A stretch of 64,000 nucleotides of DNA from Glandiceps talaboti (taxonomy: Eukaryota; Hemichordata; Enteropneusta; Spengelidae), in NCBI RefSeq assembly GCF_964340395.1, contig NC_135551.1, positions 29,689,955 through 29,753,954 of the forward strand. Direction: 5' to 3'. Shown here one piece after another: positions 46,082 through 58,792 of the stretch (positions are counted from its first letter, which is position 1; each line of letters opens with the position of its first letter). The notes under the pieces are model-generated. The model worked only from the letters and a program-made list of their open reading frames with translations. It did not search any database and was not told the origin of the DNA. Position numbers and translations under genes: made by a program.

Positions 46082-46490
46082 GGTTAACCTATAATACCCC
46101 ATCACTTGATTTAGCCGTAATAATGCACGGTTTTGTCTCGATGGCGTGTGAGACCTGAGTGATAGCTATATAGTCGGTGTCCTCAAATTGAGCGCAAATG
46201 AAATTATTCATCCAACTATGTTTACACAACCCAAGACTAAGTCAATATTTCCTCACCTCTATTGTAATACCTAGCAGTGTAGGTAGGATTTCCGTACAAA
46301 TGCCGTTCTCAGCGTTTCAAACGTCCCACTTACTTCAATGAGATTAAGAGGCAGCTGGTGCAAAATATGTTATATTTCATATGTGGGTGGCAAATATTGA
46401 TATCATGCAGGTGGCGTCAAAAGCACCACTTTAGAACAAGAGTGAATGGTATGTGAATGGTGTCTGTCTTGCTGAAACACCAATTGATGC

Positions 46491-47045
46491 ATGTATGTAT
46501 GTATGTATGTATGTATGTATGTATGTATGTATGTATGTATGTATGTATGTATGTATGTATGTATGTCTGTCTGTCTGTATGTCTGTCTGTCTGTCTGTCT
46601 GTCTGTATGTCTGTCTGTCTGTGTGTATGTATGTATGTATGTATGTATGTATGTATGTATGTATGTATGTATGTATGTATGTCATGTGAATGGTGTCTGT
46701 CTTGTTGAAACACCAATTGAATAGAAAGATGTACGTACGTACGTACTTATGTATGTATGTATGTATGTATGTATGTATGTATGTATGTGTGTGTATGTAT
46801 GTGTGTATATGTGTGTATGTATGTATGTATGTATGTATGTATGTATGTATGTATGTATGTATGTATGTATGTGTGTGTGCATGTGTGTATGTTTGTCTTT
46901 CTGTATGTATGTATGTATGTATGTCTGTCTGTCTGTCTGTAGGTAGGTAGGTAGGTGTGTGTGTGTATGTGTGTATGTATGTATGTATGTATGTATGTAT
47001 GTATGTATGTATGTATGCATGTATGCATGTATGTATGTATGTATT
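46491..47045. repeat. Compound (GTAT)n/(TCTG)n/(GTAG)n microsatellite
   Basis: Two blocks of GTAT repeats. The first holds (GTCT)n at 46564-46622. They are separated by a 60-bp spacer at 46682-46740 that repeats the sequence just before the first block ('GTGAATGGTGTCTGTCTTG', 'GAAACACCAATTGA'). Confidence 0.95.
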
Positions 47046-47114
47046 TATTTTTGCATATTCATGAAGTACTGTGTGTGTAAAAACTTATGCAAGAAACATG
47101 TCTATGGATAGCTC

Positions 47115-48992
47115 TATGGGACCGGTCAGTTTCTCCAGCCGGGGGGGGGGGGGGCTGCGGTAGATTCTTAAATCGGGCCGACAAAAAGTCACTGACCCCT
47201 CCCCCATCAGTAAAACCAAAACCAGGCTGACACCCCCCCTCCCCCCATCACTTAATTCTATCATAATTTGATTATTGACTACACAGGGTAAATATATTTC
47301 AAAAGGAGTTTAATAGCATCTTGACAGTGAAAGGTAGGGGGAAAGCTTGAGAAGGGAATATGTACTTCTTTTATGGGGGTCTCCCCTAGAAGCCCTGGAG
47401 GTTTTCTACTCTGAAAAGTCAATTTTGAGACTATTCAGGCCCTTTCAGGCAATAATTTCCAAGCTTTACAATACAGCACCAACATGTAAAAAGCAACTAC
47501 ATAGGGTTTAAATATTTGTGAAATATAGTTTGATAGCATCTTGACAGTAAGTGGTAGGGGGAAGAGCTTGAGACTGGGATGTGTACACCTCATGTAGGGG
47601 GTCCTAGGGGGTCTCCCCTAGAAACCCTGGGGGTTTTTTACTCTGAAAAGTCAATTTTGAGACTATTCAGACCCTTTCAGACAATGATTTCCAAGCTTTA
47701 CAAGACAGCACCAACATGTAAAAAGCAACTACATAGGGTTGAAATACTTTTGAAATATACTTTGATAGCATCTTGACAGTTAGACTTAGAGGGAAGAGCT
47801 GTGGGGGGGGGGGTCTAAGGCGGTCTCCCTCTAGAAGCCCTGTAGGATTTTTACTCTTAAAGCCAATATTTAGGCTATTCAGACCCTTCCAAGCAATAAC
47901 TCAATCCATGCTTTACAGGACAGCACCATCAAGTATCAGAAACTATTCTTTATTTATTAACTTGTATAGGGTTGAAATATGTTCTTAAAACGTTAAATGG
48001 CATCATTATATACATATAGTAAAGGTCAGCACATCTAATGGTAGACAATATCATCTCAAATTAGAATTGGGTGGAAATATTTAAGAAAAGTTTAATACCA
48101 TTATGACAGTAAAAAGGTTGTTGGTGTATCTGATTGTTGGTTGAATGCATGAGTGACCTCTGGGGTGAGGGAGTCCTTGGGGTTTTCCCCCTGGCAGATC
48201 TGCAGTTTTTTGCTTCTATTAAGGCAATGTTTAGGTTATTCATAGCCTTTGAGGTGGTTATATTTCCAAGCTTCGAATAGCTAACGTAAATGTAAGTTTT
48301 AAATGAGTTTCCCATGTCACATAAAATGGCCACTAACATTGGTATAGGGGCATTAATATTGCATGTACAGTAAAGTCACCGGTATGTTAGAGAACTTTAG
48401 GTGGTCATACCTAGTGTATAATAGAAACTGGAATCTGATGAGGTGTAGTGATTTGTAGTGTCAATAACATGCAGTGTCCAAAATAGAAAGTGTAGTAATC
48501 CCTTCTGACAAGTTCATAGTGACGAGTAGAACATTTTAGATTAACTTCTTTTATTAACTATCTATGAAGATTACCATTACGAAACCTTCAAGTTCACTTT
48601 TGGCCCAGAGTGCAATATAAGTGAAGAACTGATTGTGAAATAGCCAAGCATTTACACGACATGTTCTGTAGCTAGTGTGGTATCTAGGTAATACATGTAT
48701 ACGTATATGTATAGTTATGATTGAACTAATAAGTAATATTAAACAATTCATGTAAGAAACGGGGATAAGAACAAATATTTACATGCACCACATTTCAGAC
48801 AAGGCTATATGCCATTGTAGAAAAAGGATTTTTTCTTCCATCACAATCCAAAACACAATGACCCCCCCCCCTATCCACAATTTTGAAAACAGCATGACCC
48901 CCCCTACTGCCAATTTCAAAAACAGGGTGACCCCCCTACCAATCCACCGCCCCCCCCCCCTCCCCCCGGCCGAAGAAACTGACGGTCCCTAA
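47115..48992. mobile_element. 1.88-kb TIR element (TTAGGGACC ends) with internal tandem units
   Basis: The left end TATGGGACCGGTCAGTTTCT, then CCAGCCGGGGGG, mirrors the right end, whose complement is TTAGGGACCGTCAGTTTCTT, then CGGCCGGGGGG. Subterminal 'TGACCCCCCC' motifs recur every 30-35 bp on the right side (48855-48935). The middle (47281-48290) holds four or five units of about 220-240 bp with 'GCATCTTGACAGT', 'AGAAGCCCTGG' and 'CAAGCTTTACA'. No transposase is encoded. Confidence 0.82.
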
Positions 48993-49571
48993 GGATGAGT
49001 ACCATCTTATGGCCATAAACCCTCCTTTCAATGTCAATATCATTGATATTTTAGTAAGTATGTTAATGAATGTAATTACCGTGAATAGCATATAGCCTAT
49101 ACAATGGTATATTAAGTTTCCAACGCACACACAACCAATACTTTTTTAGATAGATATCGAGAGGGACAACACTTGTACACCTGTCTTTCAGTATCTAGGA
49201 ACACACGTTATGCAGACTGTAATTATAGTAAAAAAGACCCAGTTTCTCTCTCTCGCATACCATTTTGTTTAAGAAAGTGACCACAGATGAGGTAAAAATA
49301 TGAAAGTGCACGGAATGCCATTTTACCTTTTTTGCAAAAACAAATGTTCGGGGTCGGGGCTTACGGTCGGTTGAGTTATCGGAAACACCGTATTTTTTAT
49401 TTGGCTTCAGCATATATTCTTTGTGGCTCTTATGTAAGCAAGGTAGGTTGGAATCTATTTTTGAAGTCGTACAGTTGTACAGTTTGAGACTTGTTAAAAT
49501 AATTGTTGCATTGCGTTTTGTTTTTGAGCTTCTTGTACCAAGGATAGTTATATGCCTGCGACATGTCTGAG
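48993..49571. other. Intergenic, nothing recognised
   Basis: No gene or repeat supported. Confidence 0.45.
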
Positions 49572-50299
49572 AAATAGAATTGTTAGGTTATTCGCCATTA
49601 TGGAGCCCCCGGGTAGAATTGTTATGTTGTGCACCATTACGGGGAAAAGGTTCTAAAGGGTAGAATTAATAGGTTGTACAGTATTATGGGGACAATGTTC
49701 TAAAGGGTAGAATTGTTAGGTTGTACATCATTATGGGGACAATGTTCTAAAGGGTAGAATTGTTAGGTTGTACATCATTATGGGGACAATGTTCTAAAGG
49801 GTAGAATTGTTAGGTTGTACAGTGTTATGGGGAAAAGGTTCTAAAGGGTAGAATTGTTAGGTTGTACGGCATTATGGGGGACAATGTTCTAAAGGGTAGA
49901 ATTGTTAGGTTGTACGGTATTATGGGGACAATGTTCTAAAGGGTAGAATTGTTAGGTTGTACACCATTATGGGGGACAATGCTCTAAATGGTAGAATTGT
50001 TAGGTTGTACATCATTATGGGGGACAATGCTCTAAATGGTAGAATTGTTAGGTTGTACATCATTATGGGGACAATGTTCTAAAGGGTAGAATTGTTAGGT
50101 TGTACACCATTATGGGGACAATATTCTAAAGGGTAAAATTGTTAGGTTGTACATCATTATGGGGACAAAAAAGGGTTTATGCATAGGTTGTAATCAATCA
50201 ATTACGGGGAAAAGGTTCTAAAGGGTAGAATTGTTAGGTTGTGCACCATTAGGGGGACATGGTTCTAAAGGGTAGAATTGTTAGGTTGTACATCGTTAT
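49572..50299. repeat. 47-bp minisatellite, about 15 copies
   Basis: The unit begins GGTAGAATTGTTAGGTTGTA and ends GACAATGTTCTAAAG. Variants are ACATCATT, ACACCATT or ACAGTATT in the middle, and GGGGACA or GGGGGACA. One unit near 50165 is broken. At 50292-50375 a separate 32-bp unit (AAAAGCTATCAGCACCATAA) is repeated two to three times. Confidence 0.95.
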
Positions 50300-50375
50300 T
50301 AAACAAATAAATAAAAGCTATCAGCACCATAAACGAACAAATAAAAGCTATCAGCACCATAACCGAACAAATAAA

Positions 50376-51884
50376 AGCGCTTTTTAATTAATATATTTAC
50401 CAATGCATTTACTGAATTTGAGCACATGACAAAAGCAATCACACTCATAATCCTTTGCATGTCTCAACAATTAAATTTTACATACCTATACCGAGAATAA
50501 TGTCAAAGTATGACATCGTTTGTTCATTTACATATAACAAGTTATTTTTAAACACTGTTCTCATCTTTTGATATAAAACGACACAGGGATTACAAATCTA
50601 CCGATCACGAAGAAAAATGAAATTGCTATTGGTGTCGCAGCTTGTACAGAGTTTATCCTATATATAGACATAGTATGAATATTATAACTTAGTTATGAAC
50701 ATCTCCTCTACAGTATGCATAATATGGACGAAAACAAATGAAAAAAAAATCAATATTATTTGGCATGTTAGTAGGGTATCATGTTGAGGGACAAATTTAT
50801 GGTATCATTTTTATTGAGTGACTATCTACATATATTTACGTCATAGCTACCATGAGATGATAATTTGAACATCACCATGTAAACATAAAATTGACATTTT
50901 GACACGGTTTAACTTTGAATGGTACAAGCTGAGTTTCTTTGTTTTTTAGGATGTATTTTTGCCATCATATTAATAGTGCTCACAACATTCTACTTAGTGA
51001 AACATACTTAACCACCACTTGCAATTAACTGAACTCAAACCGGGTATTAAGATATAACATATGTTTTCTGCATATTAAGAGATACTCACAGTATTATACA
51101 TACTTAATCATCACTTGCAATTAACTGAAGTCAAATAACTTATAAACAATCCGATGACGTAATTTATTATACGTATAAAAATGCACAGGAACTCCCTACT
51201 ATACAAACAACAGTTCTAACAATGCAAGAATACAAATTATAATGTCTGGCATGCATCGGCATTAACACAGTCTAGAATATTTTAATCCAAGTTTCCTGTA
51301 AGTATTTTTACTTGAATAACAAGCTAGCTTATAAACTCAGCTTGTGCCACTTTACTAGTAACAGGAATTGCTCTCGTGGTCTTGACATAGGCCACTTAAA
51401 ATAAACATTATGTTATATTTTTGAGTGAATTATCACAATTTCATTCTAAAACGACAATAATGTAGGGTAATGTTGAAGTATTACTGGTGTCTGATGATAA
51501 GAAATACAGGTCACAATAAGAGAAATATTAAGTTCATTCATTTGGGTATCAGATGTTAACATGCCGATCATGTCCAGCTGCTAGTCGGGTTCATTCATTC
51601 GGGCATCGGATTATTACATGTAACACACTGACCAAGTACAGCTACTGATCGCGATCGATAGGATTCAGTCGGGTATCAGATAATATTTTATGATGTATAA
51701 ATTATATTGTGATATAATTTGGTGGTACATATGTAAAAACATCAGTCTCTGGTTTTCAAAAGCCTCACTGTGTATATCTAAACACATATATATATAATAA
51801 TTATATGTCATACTGTGTCAACTCATGTTTGCTTATATATAGGATTTAGTGTATATTCTGTATTTCATTTTGGAAACAGACTTT
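50376..51884. other. Intergenic; small local duplications only
   Basis: No gene recognised. 'CACTTGCAATTAACTGAA' occurs at about 51016 and 51113. A roughly 65-bp imperfect tandem repeat ('TTCATTCATTYGGGYATC') lies at 51532-51680. Confidence 0.5.
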
Positions 51885-51945
51885 TAAAGTGGCCATATAT
51901 ATCAGAATTGGGTATTTATTTGGGTTTCTTTAAAATCTTCCTACT
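51885..51945 (+). mobile_element. Palindromic MITE family, left-end fragment
   Basis: Starts AAAGTGGCCATATA and continues 'GGGTATTTATTTGGG', matching the left end of 58793-59187, then the match is lost. No right end is nearby. Confidence 0.6.
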
Positions 51946-52945
51946 CTAAAATTGACCGTAATCGGAACCACAGAAAATAAAGCAAAAAAGGATATAGAGT
52001 GACAGGGTTTCAACCAATAAAAGGAAGAGCCAGTGTCACTACCTTAGCAAACACTTGAGGGGGATTTTGTCTCCAGTATAGATAATCCGAGATAAAATAG
52101 GTGTTACAATAAATGTATGAATATTTATAAACGGGAGTGTAGGGTTCATCGGGTTTGGATATACCATTACGCAGTGAGTGTAAACATATACTGATCAATT
52201 GGGCCATTAGCCCGTGAGTTTGTGCTAGGATTAGCAACCTGCTCATTAATGCAAAGTTGGTAAACTCTGATAAGACAATGATAACAGTAGAAAATAGAGG
52301 GGAAGTGAGAGGAAACAATATTTAAAACTTTATTTGAAATGTAGAGTAAAATAATATTAGAAATCCAGAAAATCGAGAGAACAAAATTGACTTTTGTCCT
52401 TTACCCTATGGGATAACTATATGTTGTTGCTTGGCACTATTGTCAGTTGTAATATACGTTTTAAGAGCGAGAACCAAAACTTGAAGATTTATGATGTAAA
52501 ATTTATTACGTTTGCGAAGATCACATCCTGCAAGGTTTTCTCAACAAACTTTTACAGAAACTCACAAATAGTAGAACACATGTAAGTGCTTTAGGGCATC
52601 TTTACAAGAACTCAAAGTTGACTAAATTATTGAGGTGCTATTTATCACCCAAAATCATGTTTAAGTTGATTGTAATTTCACAAGTGTACTAAAGGCAGAA
52701 ATAAGACTGGCTGGATTTATCTTGTCTATGTATGTATATATCATAACGATGAGGAACGATTAGGATACTAACCTAATAGGATTCAATGTCATCACTTTGT
52801 GTGTTTTTAAATTTACATTCTTCATGTTGAAGGTCAAAGCTATATTTTGAAAATATTTTCACATACCATTTCAATGTTTCAATTATGTAGAAACTGCAAA
52901 CAAATTTTAAAACGGTATTCTGCTCGGTGGCTTTTGAGATATCAT
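51946..52945. other. Intergenic, no gene recognised
   Basis: A minus-strand frame of 102 codons (52010-52318) has no recognisable domain. A dispersed fragment shared with 40812 lies at about 51942-51972. Confidence 0.45.
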
Positions 52946-53138
<193 letters not shown>

Positions 53139-53401
53139 ATTACATTACCTGACCTTGCGAAAGGTAAACAAGATCTGGCGAAAACAATTTTAAATGCTGA
53201 AGGGGTTTCTTTACCATTCCTTTTTTGATAGTTCTTAATCAAGTTCACCTTTGTTACACAAATAGGTGTTACTTTAGTGTTAAGTCTATTTAGTCCTATA
53301 TTAGCCCTGTTTTTGGCCAAAATTCAAATAGGGATAGTGTGCAAATAAACAAGACCGGCAGTAGTTCCAAAATGACTCTCTTAAAATGAACAATTATAAG
53401 T

Positions 53402-55267
53402 CTAAGGGATGTCACAGTGTGTTGCTATAGCAACTAATTTAAACGGCTTGGTTTCTACTGTCATCATACTAAGTGTGTAGTTGCCTGGTGTTACTCCTGA
53501 CAAGTCAGCCGTTCGAAGTCTACCCGTGAATTCGTCTTTTGATGAAGCCACCATAGAGTCCCTCTCTGTGTCTTCTTCATACAGGGAGACCTGTACACTA
53601 CCACATGTTGGACAGGTGAACATGAACAAAGTTACGTTACACGTGTACTCTTCAGACCAGTTCACTTTCTCTATGATAACGGGAAAAGCCATTATCTGTT
53701 GGGCCTTTGTAGTGTACCATGAACTCCTTACAGAAAGACCATCCGACGCTCTCTTAGCAGGTACAGAGAACGTCCAACCTGGGGCGTAGGCTGGTTTCAG
53801 GGCGCCCTCGCGGTCACTTATGGGTTGGAGGGTCGACCAACATCGTTGAGATAATATGTCTTGTGTCTCTGGCCACAACTTACTTGGAAGTTCCGTCGGT
53901 TTAACCTCACTTTGAGGCTGTAAGGCTGCCATATAAGATGTATCCCCGTTCTTCGCAGAATTCAAGAGACCAGTGCCAACGTCATAAAGTACACTTGTCA
54001 CTAACTCTAGTAGAAAGACGGACACGATCTCGTGGCTTATTGCGCTCGGGTGTATGCCATCTTTTGCAAAGAGTTCTTTAAAACGAGAAATTTGCATGGG
54101 ACAGATAGCATCTCTGAGACTTATGGCTGGAACTGAGTAGTGTTCACTTAATGGTGTCAGCTCTTTCAACTCTGCATTGTAACACAGGTTTGGTTTCATT
54201 TGCGTACCAAGCAAGAAGTTGACGTACATTACCTGTGGTTGTTTTGGGAGGCGTAGAAGGAAACGAAGCAGGCGCTCTTGAGAGAAAGTGGACCCAAGTT
54301 TCCAATTATCATTTGCAGCATGCTCGGCAATGATGAAGTCCATTTCATTAACATTTAAATGAATAGTGGAGCAGTAGGTGAAATAATTACTACCACAGGC
54401 GCTGATAGCACCACGACGGACAGGAACTGGAACACCAAGAATTGACTGTAGAATTCGACTGAAGACGAGCGCGAAAATGTTTGATTTACTGGGTAACAAG
54501 GCACCTGCCGAAATGGATCCACCAATAACACCAAGTTTTACCGGTCTACCAGTCAGCAATGTACGTGTTAATACATTCTTTAATTTATCAACCGATTCGT
54601 GACGCACTATGGCTCTTTGCAGCATCGCCACATCCACCCCAAGCTGTTGATAATTTTGACGAATTTTCTGCATGTGATACTTTGCTCTAGACAGGACATT
54701 GACAATTTCACTTTCATCCATCCCCTTGAATTCGTATTGAAGGTTAAGTGCTTCCTTTTCATCCTCATCTATATGAGCTTCAGAGCCTCCATCCTCCAGA
54801 TCAAAAGCAACGAAATCATTTTCAAACCGTGTATTTCCTGAATTGTTATCTTCTAGGTCAACATCAACAACAACTGGTCTATCGGGCTCACCTGATTGAA
54901 CTTTGATGTCGGTCATGTCTGTAGCACTCTCGTGTTTTGTTGTGGATATCGTGTGCTTGTACTCTTCGACAGGATGACTTGGGTATCTCGCATCATTGGC
55001 ACTGTTTGTCCTAACTACAACAACTGGCTCACCATCGATATTGTCCGTTCTAGCTGCGGCAAGGGGCCCACGGCTGTCCAAATTTATGACACTGACAACA
55101 GTGTCTGGCGTTTGAGTCGGGTCTGAATCGATGCTGATGATGATAACGTCATCATCAAACTGTGTCGGAGAGTTCCATACATGATAACTCAAAAGCCACA
55201 AAAAAGTCATGGCTAGGAAACTTACAGTCAATGTTTTGGCACTGAACAGCTTACGTAGTGGTACCAT
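53402..55267 (-). CDS. Type II membrane SGNH/GDSL-hydrolase-like protein (621 aa, intronless)
   Basis: The ATG has a strong context (GACATGG) and precedes one membrane span (about residues 12-30). A stem of about 150 residues follows, rich in Asp/Glu, Val and Thr and absent from the paralogue. A helical region (186-240) leads into the lumenal domain. GGSIS holds the predicted nucleophile Ser251, RRGAISACGSNYFTYC spans 284-299, HAAND has Asn319, and DGIHP gives Asp403 and His406 with the canonical DxxH spacing. The C-terminal domain repeats the paralogue's CWSTLQP (476-482), SWYT (516-519) and CNVTL...TC-x2-CG (543-556). A full Ser-Gly-Asn-His set suggests an active lumenal esterase or acyltransferase; the substrate is unknown. 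The gene lies 41 kb from, and opposite to, its paralogue. Confidence 0.92.
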   Translation of the reverse strand: MVPLRKLFSAKTLTVSFLAMTFLWLLSYHVWNSPTQFDDDVIIISIDSDPTQTPDTVVSVINLDSRGPLAAARTDNIDGEPVVVVRTNSANDARYPSHPVEEYKHTISTTKHESATDMTDIKVQSGEPDRPVVVDVDLEDNNSGNTRFENDFVAFDLEDGGSEAHIDEDEKEALNLQYEFKGMDESEIVNVLSRAKYHMQKIRQNYQQLGVDVAMLQRAIVRHESVDKLKNVLTRTLLTGRPVKLGVIGGSISAGALLPSKSNIFALVFSRILQSILGVPVPVRRGAISACGSNYFTYCSTIHLNVNEMDFIIAEHAANDNWKLGSTFSQERLLRFLLRLPKQPQVMYVNFLLGTQMKPNLCYNAELKELTPLSEHYSVPAISLRDAICPMQISRFKELFAKDGIHPSAISHEIVSVFLLELVTSVLYDVGTGLLNSAKNGDTSYMAALQPQSEVKPTELPSKLWPETQDILSQRCWSTLQPISDREGALKPAYAPGWTFSVPAKRASDGLSVRSSWYTTKAQQIMAFPVIIEKVNWSEEYTCNVTLFMFTCPTCGSVQVSLYEEDTERDSMVASSKDEFTGRLRTADLSGVTPGNYTLSMMTVETKPFKLVAIATHCDIP

Positions 55268-55846
55268 GTCTATTAGAGTCTATGAACAACTAAGAACCTG
55301 TTGAACACGGCAAAATCCACGGGGGAGAACTGCCACCAAATAAGCATTTCCTACAGATTATTGCTATTTGACCCACACCACGTGACGTACAGACATCTAT
55401 ACATCTATTTATTCCGGTGTGTGGATTATGTGCTGATTTCGTTGACACGTGATTATGTTTGGACGCCCCGCTACAGAGGAAGAATGTGTGTGCCGAAGTA
55501 AATATTTGACCGATAATAATGATTGGCTCTCGTCAATAGAGCTCACTTTGCAGGCAATTCATTATATAATATTTACAAACTATCGAAAATGTGAAGTAGA
55601 TGGGAAAAGTCAACGTCACTGTTCGTTAAAAAATGGCAGTGATTGGGTCATTTCACACAGCTGTGACACACAACACCATATGTTACAGTAAACTAGCTGG
55701 GTTTATACTGTTATCGACATTATGTTGTATAGGATGAACTGAGTTTCTGTGACAGTCTTTATTCATTGCACGGCTAATCAAAACAACGCAATAATTAGAC
55801 CATATGTAAGACCGCTGTCTGTCAAAGCTTATCAAAGGTTACCGTG
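55268..55846. other. Upstream region of the 53.4-kb SGNH gene
   Basis: Presumed promoter and 5' untranslated sequence. No repeat or second gene was recognised. Confidence 0.4.
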
Positions 55847-56087
<241 letters not shown>

Positions 56088-56250
56088 TCCTCTCACCAAT
56101 ACCAATAGATGACGATGACAAAACAAAATAGTACTTTTTTAGACAAATGTTTGGTGAATATAAAAACAAAAACAAAAAAATTGGTTAAGACTTACAATAT
56201 GTGGTAGAATTGTTGAAGTCTTTCATGATAAAAGTTAAAGCAATAATAAT

Positions 56251-56363
56251 ATGCTAGTACTAGTTCACGTCAATGTTGAGTAGACAAGCTTAAATAAATC
56301 CAAACATATGCTAGTACTAGTTCACGTCAATGTTGAGTAGACAAGTTTAAATAAATCCAAACA
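56251..56363. repeat. 57-bp tandem duplication
   Basis: Two copies, 56251-56307 and 56308-56363, of a unit starting ATGCTAGTACTAGTTCACG; I noted a single substitution. The near identity implies a recent duplication. Confidence 0.9.
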
Positions 56364-58089
56364 TATCCGATAATTACAATACTGGATATGTTTGAGACTT
56401 AAATGCCATTTCACAGTTGAATAAATTACTTTTCTCCTACACAGTGATTCTATGTAATAGGTTTATAGGTGGCATTGAGGGATTACATATCGCGTGATAC
56501 GTATAACCATGACAACAATAGATACGTATAACCATGACAACAATAAATGGTAACCATACAGAAACGCAATAAATCTACAAAAAATAAACAACCATTATTT
56601 TTTTACTCAGACTGTTCAGTCAAACTTCCACTGGCCTTGTATTAACGTGTATATAAATGTGACCTTTTACGATAAAATTAACACTTTTCCCTTTTTCAGA
56701 AAATGCCTTGTATTAGTAATGTGATACGTAGAGCTTTATATCTATACTGTTAAACTGTTATGTTAGTGGTGAACCTTTTTCAATACGATGGCTTTTACTT
56801 TGAAAAAGAATTTGAGTATTTTCTGCTCATCTTCACTTGTTCGATGAGAACGTTTATACTCATCTTGACGTCATCTATAGCTAGGGCATTTTTATTTATA
56901 ACCATGATATTGACTTTGTAAGTGTAATGAATTATGCAAATAAATCTGATTAATATGCAAATATGCAAAATGTACAACATAATGATCACATATATCCCTT
57001 GAGTTAGAAACGATGTAATATTGCTATTTCAATGTAAATGTAATACCTGATCCCGTAATTTTATTGACTTGCAACGTAGTTCTGCTTGGGAGTGAACCAC
57101 CGTTGACCCCAACATGTCCCCATGTACCATTATCGAACTGTAATCTATGAAAGTATATCAACAATATCTTGTACTCTGGTTTGGATAAAACCAGGAGTTT
57201 AACATTTAGTTACCACTTTCCACTATTCAGCACCTGCAAGTCACAACATCACGATCAAAAGTTACTAAACATATCATTTCAAAAGTGCTATTATTATAAC
57301 ACAGAAAAACTCTAGTACTTTGTTGACACAAAGGTTAATGCCAAACATATGTCACGTGTGTTGATTGGTTGGTTGGTTGGTTGGTTGGTTGAAGTGCCAA
57401 TTCAACTTGCCTTTAGGATAAGTAGCTTAACTATACATATATTTTACAATGAAAAGTACTTTATTAAATGTTTAAGTCCCATAGATCTACCAAGATGACG
57501 CACAATAGTTTCACTGGTAAATGCTATATGTATAATGTTATGAATGACTTTGCGATAACAAATATTCAATTTATCATAACGACATGAAGGTCAGTTTCAC
57601 TGAACGGATATACAATTTATGGTCAAGACTTATTGAAATATTTGAGAAATTTACATATTTTAGTTAACTGACATATATAATGCATAGCTTAAATTACAAA
57701 CCGCACAGTACACATGTGCATGTTTTGATAATGACTTTCGTACGTGTAGGATTTTCTGACTTTGATGACCTTGTTGTGACACTGGACTAGTATGTCAGAT
57801 GTCATCTTTGAATAAATTTGCATATAATTATAGGTATGCCGTCTGACTGTTGTGTTACAAATTGCCTCTTCCTGGAACAATAATATACATCATCAAGTTT
57901 TATTGTCTTCAATTTGAAGCGGGCTAAGATAAAAGGGACACACAGAGGTCAAGGAAGTTGCGAATTGGAAAATGACTTGCTATGAACAATCAATCAATTT
58001 ATAAAGCGACTGTTTCCAGTAAAACATAAGTTACGTGGCATTGTGCAATTAGAAGACTTGAGAATAAACAGGTTTGAAAATTCTGCTAA
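56364..58089. other. Intergenic; minor repeats
   Basis: No gene recognised. A 25-bp tandem duplication (GATACGTATAACCATGACAA) lies at 56496-56545, and a (TTGG)n tract of seven units at 57361-57391. Confidence 0.5.
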
Positions 58090-58533
58090 TAGGGTAGATA
58101 ATAGATGGGGTAGAGTCTGCATAGGTTGAAAATAGATAAGGTAGTGATAGAGAATAGATATGTTACAGAATAGACGGGGTTTGAGAATACATGAGGTAAA
58201 GAATTGATAGGGTAGAGAATATAAATTTAGATAATAGATATGGTAGACAATAGTTAGTATAGATATAAGGCGTGGCAGACAACAGAATAAGGTAAAGAAT
58301 AGATAGGGTAGAGAATAGATGGGGTAGAGAATAGATCGGGTAGAGAATAGATGGGGTAGAGAATAGATAGAGTAGAGAATAGATGGGGTAGACAATAGAT
58401 CGGGTAGAGAATAGATGGGGTAGAGAATGGATGGGTAGATAATAAATCGGGTAGAGAATAGATGGGGTAGACAATAGATGGGGTAGACAATATATAGGGT
58501 AGAGAATGGATGGGGCAGAGCATGGATGGGTAA
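58090..58533. repeat. 16-bp minisatellite, about 27 copies
   Basis: The unit is GGGTAGAGAATAGATG with variants (GACAAT, ATCG, ATAG). The left third is more decayed than the right, where copies are nearly identical. The minus-strand frames rich in 'STPSILYPIYSLP' are repeat artefacts. Confidence 0.93.
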
Positions 58534-58792
58534 AACTAGGTCGTTTTAATGTTTCAAATACGGATTATAAGTACACTGCACTCAGAAATGTATGATTTTA
58601 AAATCAAATATAGGTCCCTCTGTAAAAACTGTTATCTATTCAAATTGTATTCTCCAATACATTTGACGCAATACTGAAATGTAAAGGTCGGAAATATATT
58701 TGATAGATTTACAAAAAAATACATATAATTTAGAGGCATTTACAAAATGGTACGTACGTATAAAATGAAGGAATTAAGCTATCTACGCTTTT

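Larger units (their letters stand above)
44328..46165. mobile_element. Foldback element with 85-bp inverted ends, hosting a second transposon
   Basis: The left arm 44328-44411 and right arm 46081-46165 are reverse complements at roughly 75-80 percent. Shared blocks are 'TATCACTCAGGTCTCA', 'GCTAAATCA.GTG.TGGGGTAT' and 'GTTAACCTT'. The TIR element at 44546-46081 sits inside, touching the inner edge of the right arm. No transposase is present. Confidence 0.75.

Noticed and set aside
51490-51506. Another hammerhead core (CTGATGATAAGAAATAC)
   Set aside because: It has no stem II between CTGATGA and GAAA and no pairing flanks.
57994-58523. Minus-strand frames with 'STPSILYPIYSLP' repeats up to 133 codons
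   Set aside because: The repeat unit is 16 bp, not a multiple of three. The frames shift through a minisatellite and three overlapping frames give the same peptide, so no protein repeat is under selection.
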